A stretch of 64,000 nucleotides of DNA from Brevundimonas lutea (GCF_003704105.1 NZ_QUOQ01000003.1:310001-374000); one strand, 5' to 3'. Shown: positions 1-8,342, counted from the stretch's first letter. Notes: generated by a model from the letters alone, not told the origin. Translations and numbers: made by a program.

Positions 1-147
1 GCGCGCCGCTGGTTCGACGCCCTGTCCGAGGGCGGCAAGGTGGTCATGCCCTTCGAAAAGACCTTCTGGTCTCCCGGCTTCGGAGCCTGCGTGGACAAGT
101 TCGGCGTGCCCTGGATGATCAACACCAACGGCGAGCCCGGCGCGTGA
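1..147 (+). CDS. VOC/PhnB-family protein, 3' end only
   Basis: Only the last 48 codons are present. They read RRWFDALSEGGKVVMPFEKT and then FWSPGFGACVDKFGVPWMIN, the typical end of PhnB-like (DUF1338/glyoxalase-type, VOC fold) proteins, where the motif GxxxDxFGxxWMIN closes the second beta-alpha-beta-beta-beta module. Members bind small substrates or metals; the actual role is not deducible from this tail. The TGA stop at 145-147 overlaps the GTG start of the following DoxX-like gene, so the two are probably cotranscribed. Confidence 0.8.
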   Translation, partial: ARRWFDALSEGGKVVMPFEKTFWSPGFGACVDKFGVPWMINTNGEPGA

Positions 148-554
148 CGGGCGGTTTCATGAAGGCGTCGCCCATGGTGTGGACCGGCCGCGTGCTCAGC
201 GGCCTGTTCATCTTGTTCATGCTGGGGGCTTCGGTCGCGCCGAAGTTCCTGATGCCGGAAATCGCTCAGGATGCGTCGCGCCCTATCGGCATCGCCGACG
301 CCCGAATCCCGATGATCGGCGCGATAGAGCTGATCGGGACGCTGCTCTATGCATGGCGCCGGACCTCGCTCCTGGGAGCCGTGGCCCTGACAGCAGTCCT
401 CGGCGGCGCCATCGCCACCCACATGAACGCGGGGAGCCCGCTGTTCAGCCACACGCTGTTCGGCGTCTATCTGGGCCTGGTCATGTGGGGCGGCCTATGG
501 CTTCGAGACCCGGCGCTCAGAGGGCTTCTGCCGCTGCGACGCGGCGGCGTCTGA
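144..554 (+). CDS. DoxX-like small membrane protein
   Basis: 136 aa integral membrane protein with about four hydrophobic segments: the N-terminal one contains LSGLFILFMLGASVAPKF, followed by IGAIELIGTLLYA, LLGAVALTAVLGGAIATHM and LFGVYLGLVMWGGLWL. The pattern of an early SAPKF-like motif and a four-helix core matches the DoxX/DUF4870-like family of inner-membrane proteins of poorly known function, some linked to redox stress. The GTG start overlaps the upstream stop; an ATG at 159 is an alternative start. The 3' end overlaps, tail to tail, the minus-strand gene ending at 517. Confidence 0.75.
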   Translation: MTGGFMKASPMVWTGRVLSGLFILFMLGASVAPKFLMPEIAQDASRPIGIADARIPMIGAIELIGTLLYAWRRTSLLGAVALTAVLGGAIATHMNAGSPLFSHTLFGVYLGLVMWGGLWLRDPALRGLLPLRRGGV

Positions 555-1098
555 TATCGTCGACCAAGCCAGCTCGCTCGATGCGCGCCAGGTCGATCAC
601 CGCCTCGATCTGGCGCGCCCGCCACAGGGCGGCGAAGTAGTGCAGCATCTGGAGGGTGACACCGACCACGATCACATATCCGAACCAGCCCAATGCCTCG
701 ACAAACTCTCGCAGGACATCCGGCGCGCCCTGCAGCCCAGCCAGGATCAGGGTCACCGGCACGGTGATGTAGAACAGCGCCGACATCCGCCACAGCGCCT
801 CGCAGCGCCGGGCGTTGACGGCGGCCAGATCGGTCAGCCGGGTCAGCAGGGCGTCCGACAGCGGCTCCAGCTGCGCCAGCCCGGCCTTGGCCATCGGGGT
901 CCGTCTGAGGGTGGACACCACATCCGCGCCGAAGAAGCCCCAGCCCGACGGCGAGAACATCAGGTGCCACAGCAAACGCCGCAGCCGGAACTCGAGCGTC
1001 AGGGCACGCCAGGCGCCCCAGAGCGGATCTGGAGCTACTTCCGCGACGACGGCAGGCTTTCCGGGTTCAACCGCGCCGCCAGGCTGGACGTATCCCAT
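517..1098 (-). CDS. Predicted membrane protein (DUF2721-like), unknown function
   Basis: 193 aa. The chosen ATG at 1098 is preceded by a run of six G about six bases upstream, a good ribosome site, although it lies 64 bases inside the 3' end of the upstream dehydrogenase gene. Two clear membrane helices, around LFYITVPVTLILAGLQ and LGWFGYVIVVGVTLQMLHYF, follow a cytosolic region rich in L and R. A leading LRRLLWHLMFSPSGWGFFGAD segment may be an amphipathic helix. I do not recognise the family with confidence. It is the third gene of an apparent operon with the flavin reductase and dehydrogenase, read in the same direction. Confidence 0.6.
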   Translation of the reverse strand: MGYVQPGGAVEPGKPAVVAEVAPDPLWGAWRALTLEFRLRRLLWHLMFSPSGWGFFGADVVSTLRRTPMAKAGLAQLEPLSDALLTRLTDLAAVNARRCEALWRMSALFYITVPVTLILAGLQGAPDVLREFVEALGWFGYVIVVGVTLQMLHYFAALWRARQIEAVIDLARIERAGLVDDIRRRRVAAAEAL

Positions 1099-1913
1099 CG
1101 ATTGCCCCCCATGGCCTGCACCTCGGCGTAGAACTGATCGACCAGCGCCGTCTGGGCCAGTCTTGCGCCGTTTCGTCGCGCCTCGTCCAGCACCAGGCCC
1201 AGATCCTTGCGCATCCAGTCGACGGCGAAGCCGAACTCGAACTCGCCTTTGGCCGCCGTCTTCCAGCGGTTGTCCATCTGCCAGCTCTGGGCCGAGCCCT
1301 TGGAGATGGCCTCGAACACGCCATCGGTATCCAGACCGGCCGCCAGGGCGAAGTGCAGCGCCTCGGCCATCCCCTGGACCGCGCCGGCGATGGCGATCTG
1401 ATTGGCCATCTTGGTCAGCTGGCCGGCCCCCGACGGACCCAGATGGCGGATGGCGGCGCAATAGGTCTCCAGCGCCGGCCGCGCCGTCGCCACCGCCCCG
1501 GCCTCGCCGCCGATCATGGTGACCAGCCGGCCGTTCTCCGCCCCGGCCTGCCCGCCCGACACCGGCGCGTCGAGAAAGGCGCAGCCGCGCGCCTCGGCCG
1601 CCTTCGCCATCTCCCGCGCCACGGTCGCCGAGGTGGTGGTGTGGTCCACGAGCACCGCCCCGTCCGGCACGGATTTCAGCGCCTCGCCGACCACGCCACG
1701 CACATCGTCGTCATTGCCGACGCACAGGATCAACAGCTCGGTGCCCTGCGCCGCCTCAGCGATCGTCGCTGCGAACGTCCCGCCCGTCGCCTCGGCCCAG
1801 CCCCGCGCCTTGTCCGGCGAGCGGTTGAAACCGCGCACCTCGTGGCCGGCCTCGACCAGATGCCGCGCCATCGGCCCGCCCATCACACCCAGTCCGACGA
1901 AGCCGATCTTCAT
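1035..1913 (-). CDS. NAD(P)-dependent 3-hydroxyisobutyrate-type dehydrogenase
   Basis: 292 aa, full length for the beta-hydroxyacid dehydrogenase family (MmsB/GarR/GlxR type). The N-terminus KIGFVGLGVMGGPMARHL is the Rossmann dinucleotide site GxGxMGxxxA. FLDAPVSGGQAGAENGRL (residues about 113-130) is the substrate-binding DAPVSGG motif, and the catalytic Lys lies in GAGQLTKMANQIAIAG. The exact acid (hydroxyisobutyrate, tartronate semialdehyde or similar) cannot be told from sequence. The ATG start overlaps the stop of the flavin reductase gene by four bases (ATGA), indicating translational coupling. Confidence 0.9.
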   Translation of the reverse strand: MKIGFVGLGVMGGPMARHLVEAGHEVRGFNRSPDKARGWAEATGGTFAATIAEAAQGTELLILCVGNDDDVRGVVGEALKSVPDGAVLVDHTTTSATVAREMAKAAEARGCAFLDAPVSGGQAGAENGRLVTMIGGEAGAVATARPALETYCAAIRHLGPSGAGQLTKMANQIAIAGAVQGMAEALHFALAAGLDTDGVFEAISKGSAQSWQMDNRWKTAAKGEFEFGFAVDWMRKDLGLVLDEARRNGARLAQTALVDQFYAEVQAMGGNRWDTSSLAARLNPESLPSSRK

Positions 1914-2413
1914 TGCGCGTCTCCCAGCCGTCCGTAGCGGCCCCGATGAAAGGTCAGCACCGGCCGGTCCTCGGCCTCGAACGCCTCGACCCGTCCGACG
2001 ATGACCATGTGATCGCCCAGGGGCAGCCGATCATGGGTGGCGCAGTCGAACCAGGCGGCGGCGCGGTGAAGCCGGGGCGTGCCGTCCGGCGAGCGCGTGA
2101 ACTCCTCGGGCTCCAGCCGGCAGACCCCGCGCGCGAACCGACGCGCCTCCGCCTCGTCCTCGGCGGCCAGCACATGCACCGCGAACCGTTCGGCCGCAGC
2201 GAACACCGGCCAGCGCTCGGACTGCTCATCGAGGCACCACAGGATCAGCCGGGGCTCCAGCGACACCGAGGTGAACGAGTTGACCGTAATCCCCAACGGC
2301 CCCTCGGCCGTGTCGGCGGTGATCACACACACCCCTGTGGCGAAGGCGCCCAGCGCGCGTCGATACGCACCGGCCTCGGCCGGGAGCGAATAGGGAGTGG
2401 GTTCAACGGTCAC
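1910..2413 (-). CDS. Flavin reductase-like, FMN-binding protein
   Basis: 167 aa with the split-barrel flavin reductase domain throughout: YRRALGAFATGVCVITAD near residues 17-34 is the signature FxTGVxVxT motif, followed by GITVNSFTSVSLEPRLILWC, and GDHMVIVGRVEAF with FHRGRYGRL closes the domain. Such enzymes reduce FMN or FAD with NAD(P)H, often for a partner monooxygenase; none is next to it here. Starts at GTG. It heads a three-gene minus-strand operon, coupled by ATGA to the dehydrogenase. Confidence 0.88.
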   Translation of the reverse strand: MTVEPTPYSLPAEAGAYRRALGAFATGVCVITADTAEGPLGITVNSFTSVSLEPRLILWCLDEQSERWPVFAAAERFAVHVLAAEDEAEARRFARGVCRLEPEEFTRSPDGTPRLHRAAAWFDCATHDRLPLGDHMVIVGRVEAFEAEDRPVLTFHRGRYGRLGDAQ

Positions 2414-2473
2414 CGGCTGGGCCTAGCTGAGCGGTTTGCGGGGAGCAAGGACCCCGCCCGACTCGCTTCAGCA

Positions 2474-3004
2474 TCAAAAGACTAGCCTGTCGCGCGCAGC
2501 GGTGTTCTGCGTTTCGTATTCTGCGATGCGACGGACAGTGTCGAGGTGCACTGCACGCGCGGCCGCCTCCATCTCAGCGCAATTGGAAGCGCCACGCATG
2601 GCGGAATCAGATCGCTCGCGACCCTGATCGATCAAAGCGAGCCGCCCACGCTCATAATCCATAAGCCCATCGACAAATGTGGCAAACCGTTCAAGCTCTC
2701 GGTCGTCGAAACTAGTGGTCAGAGAGATGACCGGAACGGTCATCACGACCTTGGCTTCCGTCCGGGCGGACTCTGCAACGCAGGCGCCATCTCGAGACCT
2801 GGCCCAACGCCAATCGTAACGCCAGTCAGTTCGAACGACCGCTCGGCCACCGTCCGCCGTGTGCAGTCTCGCGGCGCGCATTGCTTCGCGAAGCGACGAG
2901 GTCGCTGCGTCATCGATCGTATAGGTTTGGATTTCGATGCCTGGGAATTCGACGTCGCCGGCAAAAGCTTGCAGCAGCAACGCCAGGAATAAAGCTCCAG
3001 CCAC
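2474..3004 (-). CDS. Secreted DUF922-like protein lacking the HExxH motif
   Basis: 176 aa. GTG start with AAGGGGAT six bases upstream. Residues 2-16 are a hydrophobic signal peptide ending near AFAG. The rest follows the DUF922 (putative secreted zinc protease) plan: TYTIDD followed by a helix with L and M, a G-R-A-V-V-R-T-D-W-R strand, a Cys-containing strand (C75), alternating strands, then a helix near the end. At the place where family members carry HExxH, this protein has YERGR (residues 117-121), so both zinc histidines are missing. It may be a non-catalytic member; family assignment is from memory and moderate. Confidence 0.6.
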   Translation of the reverse strand: MAGALFLALLLQAFAGDVEFPGIEIQTYTIDDAATSSLREAMRAARLHTADGGRAVVRTDWRYDWRWARSRDGACVAESARTEAKVVMTVPVISLTTSFDDRELERFATFVDGLMDYERGRLALIDQGRERSDSAMRGASNCAEMEAAARAVHLDTVRRIAEYETQNTAARDRLVF

Positions 3005-3123
3005 GGTCGATCCCCTTATCCCGAGCCAACATCGGCGCTCAACGTGGATATCGCAAACACCTTCTTAACGGCGCGGCTGCGAAACTATGGCTAACGAACA
3101 GCGTCAACGGCTCCATAGCGAGA

Positions 3124-4026
3124 ATGTCTTCCAGCGACCGCCCCATCCTGATCAAGAAGGTCAAGAAGGTCGTCGGCCATGGCCATCATGGCGGCGCCTG
3201 GAAGGTGGCCTATGCGGACTTCGTGACCGCGATGATGGCCTTCTTCCTGCTGATGTGGCTGATCAACACCACGGATCCGGAGCAGAAGCGCGGCATCGCC
3301 GAATATTTCGCCCCCGCCAGCGTCAGCGCCACCACCTCCGGCTCCGGCGGCATCCTGGGCGGCACCAGCCTGGGCGACGACGGGGCCAAGGGCTCCGGCG
3401 CCATGTCGGTGATCGAACAGCTGGCCCCCGAGGCGCCGCCGGACGCCCCGCCCGAGGCCGGTCAGAATCAGAACCTCGCCGCCGCCTCCGAGGAGGAGTT
3501 GCGCGACGAGATCGCCCGGCGCGAAGCCGCCGACTTCGCCTCGGCCGCCGCCTCCCTGCGCCAGGCCATGCAGTCGATGCCGGAGCTGGCTGAACTGTCG
3601 AAACAGCTGATCGTCGATCAGACGCCCGAGGGCCTGCGCATCCAGCTGGTCGACCAGGAAGGCCGCTCGATGTTCGGCAACAATTCGGCCCAGCCCAACG
3701 ACCGCGCCCGTGTGCTGTTGCGGGCCGTGGCCCGGGTGGTCAACCAGTTGCCGAACCGCGTCACCATCACCGGCCACACCTCGGCGGTGGCGGGCCAGTC
3801 CCGCGCGTCCACCCCTGGCGACTGGCCGCTGTCGGCCGCCCGCGCCGACGCCTCGCGCGGCATCCTGCAGGCCGCTGGGGTCGATGCCGACCGGGTCTAC
3901 GCCGTGTCGGGCAAGGCCGGTTCGGATCCGCTGTATCCCGACGACCCGACTCTGGCCGGCAACCGCCGCATCTCGATCGTGCTGTTGAGAGAGGCGCCGG
4001 TCCTGCCCACGGACACCAGCCTGTGA
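3124..4026 (+). CDS. motB: Flagellar motor stator protein MotB
   Basis: 300 aa. Contains the single membrane helix ADFVTAMMAFFLLMWLINTT at residues 31-50 with the proton-carrying Asp at D32, a long Ala/Pro/Glu linker and a C-terminal OmpA-like peptidoglycan-binding domain (VTITGHTSA, WPLSAARADA, GNRRISIVLL). Together with MotA it forms the proton-driven stator anchored to peptidoglycan. MotA is not in this window, as in Caulobacter where motA and motB are unlinked. The ATG at 3124 (MSSSDRPILI) fits the start of MotB proteins; the frame is open further upstream but that part is not protein-like. Confidence 0.95.
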   Translation: MSSSDRPILIKKVKKVVGHGHHGGAWKVAYADFVTAMMAFFLLMWLINTTDPEQKRGIAEYFAPASVSATTSGSGGILGGTSLGDDGAKGSGAMSVIEQLAPEAPPDAPPEAGQNQNLAAASEEELRDEIARREAADFASAAASLRQAMQSMPELAELSKQLIVDQTPEGLRIQLVDQEGRSMFGNNSAQPNDRARVLLRAVARVVNQLPNRVTITGHTSAVAGQSRASTPGDWPLSAARADASRGILQAAGVDADRVYAVSGKAGSDPLYPDDPTLAGNRRISIVLLREAPVLPTDTSL

Positions 4027-4123
4027 CGAATGCGCCGGCCCGCAGCGGCGGCCGGCGCCTAGTGCGGACTAACCCCTTGCGGACTCAGGGGTTCAAGGGC
4101 CAACTCCGGATCAGGACCGATCC

Positions 4124-4879
4124 GTGACCCAGCATTTTCCCCAACGCCAGCTTCGCTTCTTCATGACGGGGGTCTCCCCCTGCCCGTACTTGCCGGGCAA
4201 GACCGAGCGCAAGGTGTTCGCCAACCTGCCCTTCGCCGGCGGTCCCGCGGTCAACGATCGCCTGACCCAGGCCGGGTTTCGCCGCAGCCAGAACATCGCC
4301 TATCGGCCCGCCTGCGACGACTGCGCCGCCTGCGTCTCGGTGCGCGTCCCGGTCGAGGAGGTGGTCTTCTCGAAAAGCCAGAAGCGGACCCTGGCCCGGA
4401 ACGCCGACCTCACCCGCACGGCCGTCGAGCCCGCCGCCACCGTCGAGCAATACCGCCTGCTGTCCCGCTATCTCCACACGCGCCACCCCGAGGGCGGCAT
4501 GGCCGGCATGGGATGGCTCGACTATGTCGCCATGGTCGAGGACACCTCGGTCCGCACACACCTGATCGAATATCGCCTGCCTTCGGCCGAGGCCGGCGCG
4601 CCGGGCCCCCTGGTCGGCGTCGCCCTGACGGATCGGCTCTCAGACGGCCTGTCCATGGTCTACAGCTTCTACGACCCCGACTTGGCCGATCGCAGTCCCG
4701 GCGTCTTCGCCATCCTCGACCACATCCTTCAGGCCCGCGAGGCCGCCCTGCCCTATCTCTATCTCGGCTACTGGGTCCGGGGCTCGGCCAAGATGGACTA
4801 CAAGGCCCGCTTTCGTCCGCTGGAGGCCCTCACCTTTCTGGGCTGGACCCGGATCATGAACGAGGCGCCAGGCGCGTAA
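4124..4879 (+). CDS. bpt: Leucyl/arginyl-tRNA--protein transferase (Bpt/Ate family)
   Basis: 251 aa, normal length for bacterial Bpt. Transfers an amino acid (Leu in characterised Bpt enzymes) from aminoacyl-tRNA to N-terminal Asp or Glu, feeding proteins to ClpS/ClpAP in the N-degron pathway. Seen: CPYLPGKTERKVFANL near the N-terminus, FRRSQNIAYRPACDDC with the CxxC-like pair before VSVRVPV, YLYLGYWVRGSAKMDYKARF near the C-terminus, all family landmarks. GTG start. It is downstream of motB by about 100 bases and could be transcribed separately. Confidence 0.93.
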   Translation: MTQHFPQRQLRFFMTGVSPCPYLPGKTERKVFANLPFAGGPAVNDRLTQAGFRRSQNIAYRPACDDCAACVSVRVPVEEVVFSKSQKRTLARNADLTRTAVEPAATVEQYRLLSRYLHTRHPEGGMAGMGWLDYVAMVEDTSVRTHLIEYRLPSAEAGAPGPLVGVALTDRLSDGLSMVYSFYDPDLADRSPGVFAILDHILQAREAALPYLYLGYWVRGSAKMDYKARFRPLEALTFLGWTRIMNEAPGA

Positions 4880-4979
4880 GGCTGGTTTTCGTCAGGTTTT
4901 GCGGAACCTTGGCCGTTGCGGTCCAGTTTTCCTTCCGGTGGCGGCGAGCCGACCGAGGCTCGCAGACGAAAGGGTGCGC

Positions 4980-6242
4980 GTGACCAATCCCAACCCCGCC
5001 GAGGTTCGGCGGCCGGACGACCTGATCGCCCGGTTCCGGACCGTTCGCGACCGCAGCCTCGGCCTCGCCGCGCCGCTCTCGCCCGAAGACCAGCAAGTCC
5101 AGTCGATGCCGGACGTCAGCCCGACCAAATGGCATCTGGCCCACACCACCTGGTTCTGGGAGACCTTCCTGCTGAAACCCTATCTCGAGGGTTACACCTC
5201 CCCGGATGGACGCTTCGACTATCTGTTCAACTCCTACTACGAAGCCATTGGAAGTCGTCATCCTCGCGCCGAACGCGGCCTGATTTCCCGACCGTCCTGC
5301 GACGAGGTCGTCGCCTATCGACGCCATGTCGATGACGCCATGACCACTCTGTTGGCCGACCCGCCCGCCCGGCACACAGACGAGATCGCCGGCCGCACCG
5401 AGATCGGTCTGAACCATGAGGAGCAGCACCAGGAGCTGCTGCTGATGGACATCAAGCACGTCCTGTCGATGAATCCGCTGTCGCCCGCCTACGCCCGCTC
5501 CGCGCCCCACGAGGTGCAGCCGACGCGCGATCCGGACTGGGTGCGGTTCGACGGCGGCCTGGTCGAGATCGGCCATGACGGCGACGGCTGGGCCTTCGAC
5601 AACGAGGGACCGCGTCACAAGGTCTGGCTGGAGCCCTTCGCGCTGGCCGATCGGCTGGTCACGGTCGGTGACTGGCTAAGCTTCATCGAGGACGACGGCT
5701 ATCACCGCGCCGAGCTGTGGCTGTCGGACGGCTGGGCCGTGGTCCAGGCCGAACAGTGGCGCGCGCCGCTCTACTGGCGCGAAGACGGCGAGGCGTGGTC
5801 GCTGTTCAGCCTCACCGGTCAGCACCCGCTGAATCCCGCCGAGCCGGTCTGCCACGTCAGCTTCTATGAGGCCGACGCCTTCGCGCGCTGGTCCGGCCGT
5901 CGTTTGCCGACTGAGGCCGAATGGGAGGTCGCCACGGCCGCCATGGCTGCTGATTCCGGTCCGGCCCTGCACCCGCGCCCCGCCGAACCCACGCCCGGTC
6001 TGCGCCAGATGCAGGGCGAGGTCTGGCAGTGGACCGCCAGCCCCTATGTCGCCTATCCGCGCTACCGCCCGGCCGAGGGGGCGTTGGGCGAGTACAACGG
6101 CAAGTTCATGTCGAACCAGATGGTGCTGCGCGGCGGCGCCTGCGTCACGCCGCCAGGTCATGCCCGAGCCACCTATCGCAACTTCTACCCGCCGGCCGCG
6201 CGCTGGCCCTTCACCGGACTGAGGCTCGCCGACGATGTATGA
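4980..6242 (+). CDS. egtB: Ergothioneine biosynthesis protein EgtB
   Basis: 420 aa, non-haem iron sulfoxide synthase that joins trimethylhistidine (hercynine) to a thiol donor. The N-terminal DinB-like domain carries the iron histidines: KWHLAHTTWF (H55) and NHEEQHQEL (H146 and H150, HxxxH). The C-terminal formylglycine-generating-enzyme-like domain has LPTEAEWE, GEVWQWTASPY, VLRGGAC and FTGLRLADD. GTG at 4980 is chosen because AAAGGG sits about seven bases upstream and the family usually starts just before the DDLIARF helix; GTG at 4974 is possible. Its end overlaps the egtD start by eight bases. Confidence 0.93.
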   Translation: MTNPNPAEVRRPDDLIARFRTVRDRSLGLAAPLSPEDQQVQSMPDVSPTKWHLAHTTWFWETFLLKPYLEGYTSPDGRFDYLFNSYYEAIGSRHPRAERGLISRPSCDEVVAYRRHVDDAMTTLLADPPARHTDEIAGRTEIGLNHEEQHQELLLMDIKHVLSMNPLSPAYARSAPHEVQPTRDPDWVRFDGGLVEIGHDGDGWAFDNEGPRHKVWLEPFALADRLVTVGDWLSFIEDDGYHRAELWLSDGWAVVQAEQWRAPLYWREDGEAWSLFSLTGQHPLNPAEPVCHVSFYEADAFARWSGRRLPTEAEWEVATAAMAADSGPALHPRPAEPTPGLRQMQGEVWQWTASPYVAYPRYRPAEGALGEYNGKFMSNQMVLRGGACVTPPGHARATYRNFYPPAARWPFTGLRLADDV

Positions 6243-7227
6243 CGCCGACCACGCGCGGGCGCCCCAATCGGATCGCCGCGCCATCCTGCACGACATGGAG
6301 CCCACGGCCGACGACTTCCTCGGCGCGGCTCTGAAGGGGCTGTCCAGCACACCCAAGGCCCTGCCCCATCGCTTCCTCTACGACGCCGAGGGCTCGGCCC
6401 TGTTCGATCGCATAACCCGCTTGCCGGAATACTATCCGACACGCACCGAGATCGGCATCCTGCGCGACAACGCCGCCGACATCGCGGCGCGCGTGGGGCC
6501 GAACGTCCAGCTGGTCGAGCTGGGCAGCGGCTCGAGCGTCAAGGTGCGAATCTTGCTCGATGCCCTGGACAACCCTTACGCCTACGTCCCGATCGACATC
6601 AGCCGCGACCATCTCGCCGGCGCCGCCCAGGCGATCCAGGACGCCTATCCGGACCTGAGGGTCGAGGCCATCGCCGCCGACTTCGCCCAGCCCTTCGACC
6701 TGCCGCCGCGCGGCGCCGGCAAGCGGGTCGGCTTCTACCCCGGCTCCAGCATCGGCAACTTCACGCCGGCGGAGGCCGAGTCCTTCCTGAAACTGTGGGC
6801 CGGACGCCTGGGCGCCGGCGCCATGATGCTGATCGGCGTCGATCTGCAGAAGGACGCTTCTATCCTTGAAGCCGCCTATGACGACGCCCAGAAGGTCACC
6901 GCCGCCTTCAGCCTGAATTTGCTGGCCCGGGCAAACCGGGAACTCGACGCCGACTTCGACCTCAAGGCCTTCCGCCACGAGGCCCGCTACCGGGCCGATG
7001 AAGGCCGGGTGGAGATTAGCCTGGTGGCGCTCAAGGACACCGAGGTCACTCTGGACGGCCGGCGGTTCACCTTCGAAGAGGGCGAGCGCCTGCACGTCGA
7101 GGACAGCTGGAAATACACCCTGCCGGGCTTCCGCGCCCTGGCGGACCGCGCCGGCTGGGAAGCGGAAACGGTCTGGATCGACCCCGACGGCTTGTTCAGC
7201 GTCCACATGATGCGGGTCCGTCCGTGA
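6235..7227 (+). CDS. egtD: L-histidine N-alpha-methyltransferase EgtD
   Basis: 330 aa, SAM-dependent enzyme that trimethylates histidine to hercynine, the substrate of EgtB. Seen: LPEYYPTRTE at 63-72, the SAM site VELGSGSSVKVRILLDAL at about 94-110, FYPGSSIGNFTP in the middle and HVEDSWKYT near the C-terminus, the histidine-site region. Starts inside the last codons of egtB and ends with a TGA that overlaps the GTG of the next gene, so egtB, egtD and the flavoprotein form one translationally coupled unit. EgtC and EgtE are absent, as in many proteobacterial two-gene loci. Confidence 0.95.
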   Translation: MYDADHARAPQSDRRAILHDMEPTADDFLGAALKGLSSTPKALPHRFLYDAEGSALFDRITRLPEYYPTRTEIGILRDNAADIAARVGPNVQLVELGSGSSVKVRILLDALDNPYAYVPIDISRDHLAGAAQAIQDAYPDLRVEAIAADFAQPFDLPPRGAGKRVGFYPGSSIGNFTPAEAESFLKLWAGRLGAGAMMLIGVDLQKDASILEAAYDDAQKVTAAFSLNLLARANRELDADFDLKAFRHEARYRADEGRVEISLVALKDTEVTLDGRRFTFEEGERLHVEDSWKYTLPGFRALADRAGWEAETVWIDPDGLFSVHMMRVRP

Positions 7228-8306
7228 GCGAGACGCCCAAGCCTCGCGAGGGGATGCCGGACCCCAAGCTGGACGAAGCCACCTTTCGCGAGCGCTATCT
7301 CAGCGCCTTCGTCGATCCGGCCTTCGATCCGATGCGGGCCGAGCTCGACCGCATCGCCGGCATCGCCTTCGACGCCTATGACGACGGCCGAAAGGCGCCC
7401 ATCACCCGTAAGGCCGGCCCCGGTTACGCTGACCCCGACTACGATCTCGCGGTCGACTGGATCAACGCCAAGGCCGCAATCGACGCCGCCCAGGCCCAGC
7501 ATGACGCCAAAAACGGCCCGCTCCGCTATCTGCTGATCAACGCCTCGTCGCGCAGCGAGCACACCTGCCCCGGCGAGATGTCGAAGTCCTGGCGGTTGAT
7601 GCAACTGGCCAAGGAAATCATCGAAGCCTCCGGAAACGTTGAGATAGAGGTTCTGGAACTCAACCGGCTGGCCTCGGAGTACGGACGCGACATCCATCCC
7701 TGCAAGGCCTGTTTCTCGACCGCGGCCCCGCTGTGCCACTGGCCGTGCTCCTGCTATCCGAACTACAGCCTGGGCCAGACCCACGACTGGATGAACGACA
7801 TCTATCCCATGTGGGTGCGCGCCCACGCGGTCATGATCGTCACGCCGGTCAACTGGTACGCCACCTCATCGCCGTTCAAGCTGATGATGGACCGGCTGGT
7901 CTGCGCCGACGGCGGCAATCCCGATCCGACCCTGACCCACGGCAAGGACGCCGAAAAGGCCAAGGCCGAGGAGCTCAAGCGCTGGGACTATCCCCGCCAC
8001 CTGGCCGGGCGCACCTTCGCCGCCGTCGTCCACGGCGATGTCGAGGGCGCCGAGAACGTGCGCCGCAGCCTGCACGACTGGCTGTGCTTCATGAAGCTGA
8101 TCCCCGCCGGCGCCGAGGCCGAGCTGGACCGCTACATCGGCTACTGGAAGCCCTACGCCACTAGCCATGACGAGCTGGATGCGGACGAGAATATCCAGGA
8201 GGAGGTGCGCAACGCCGCCCGCTGTCTGGTCCGCGCCACCCAGGCCCGCCGCGACGGCCGCCTCACCGACCCCAGCCAGGACCTCGAGACGCCCCGGCAG
8301 AAGTAG
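7224..8306 (+). CDS. Flavodoxin-fold NAD(P)H-dependent FMN reductase family protein
   Basis: 360 aa. After about 110 residues of a charged N-terminal region comes a flavodoxin-like fold: YLLINASSRSEHTC as phosphate loop, AVMIVTPVNWYATSSPFKLM as the isoalloxazine loop, then VVHGDVEGAENVRRSL. A cysteine cluster CKACFSTAAPLCHWPCSC (about residues 158-175) is striking and could bind metal or be redox active. The family is an NADPH-dependent FMN reductase type whose substrate is not known to me. The GTG start overlaps the egtD stop (GTGA), arguing for a role tied to ergothioneine, for example reducing an oxidised intermediate; that is inference. Confidence 0.85.
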   Translation: MSETPKPREGMPDPKLDEATFRERYLSAFVDPAFDPMRAELDRIAGIAFDAYDDGRKAPITRKAGPGYADPDYDLAVDWINAKAAIDAAQAQHDAKNGPLRYLLINASSRSEHTCPGEMSKSWRLMQLAKEIIEASGNVEIEVLELNRLASEYGRDIHPCKACFSTAAPLCHWPCSCYPNYSLGQTHDWMNDIYPMWVRAHAVMIVTPVNWYATSSPFKLMMDRLVCADGGNPDPTLTHGKDAEKAKAEELKRWDYPRHLAGRTFAAVVHGDVEGAENVRRSLHDWLCFMKLIPAGAEAELDRYIGYWKPYATSHDELDADENIQEEVRNAARCLVRATQARRDGRLTDPSQDLETPRQK

Positions 8307-8316
8307 GCGAGGCGCC

Positions 8317-8342
8317 GCGCGTCAGTCCTCCGACTGACGCGC
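8317..8342. terminator. Perfect 11-bp hairpin spanning the blaR-like stop codon
   Basis: GCGCGTCAGTC (8317-8327), loop CTCC, GACTGACGCGC (8332-8342): an 11-base perfect stem with a four-base loop. It includes the stop codon of the minus-strand BlaR1-like gene and lies 11 bases beyond the stop of the plus-strand flavoprotein gene, so it is placed to end both converging transcripts. There is no T-run on either side, so intrinsic termination is unproven. Confidence 0.45.
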
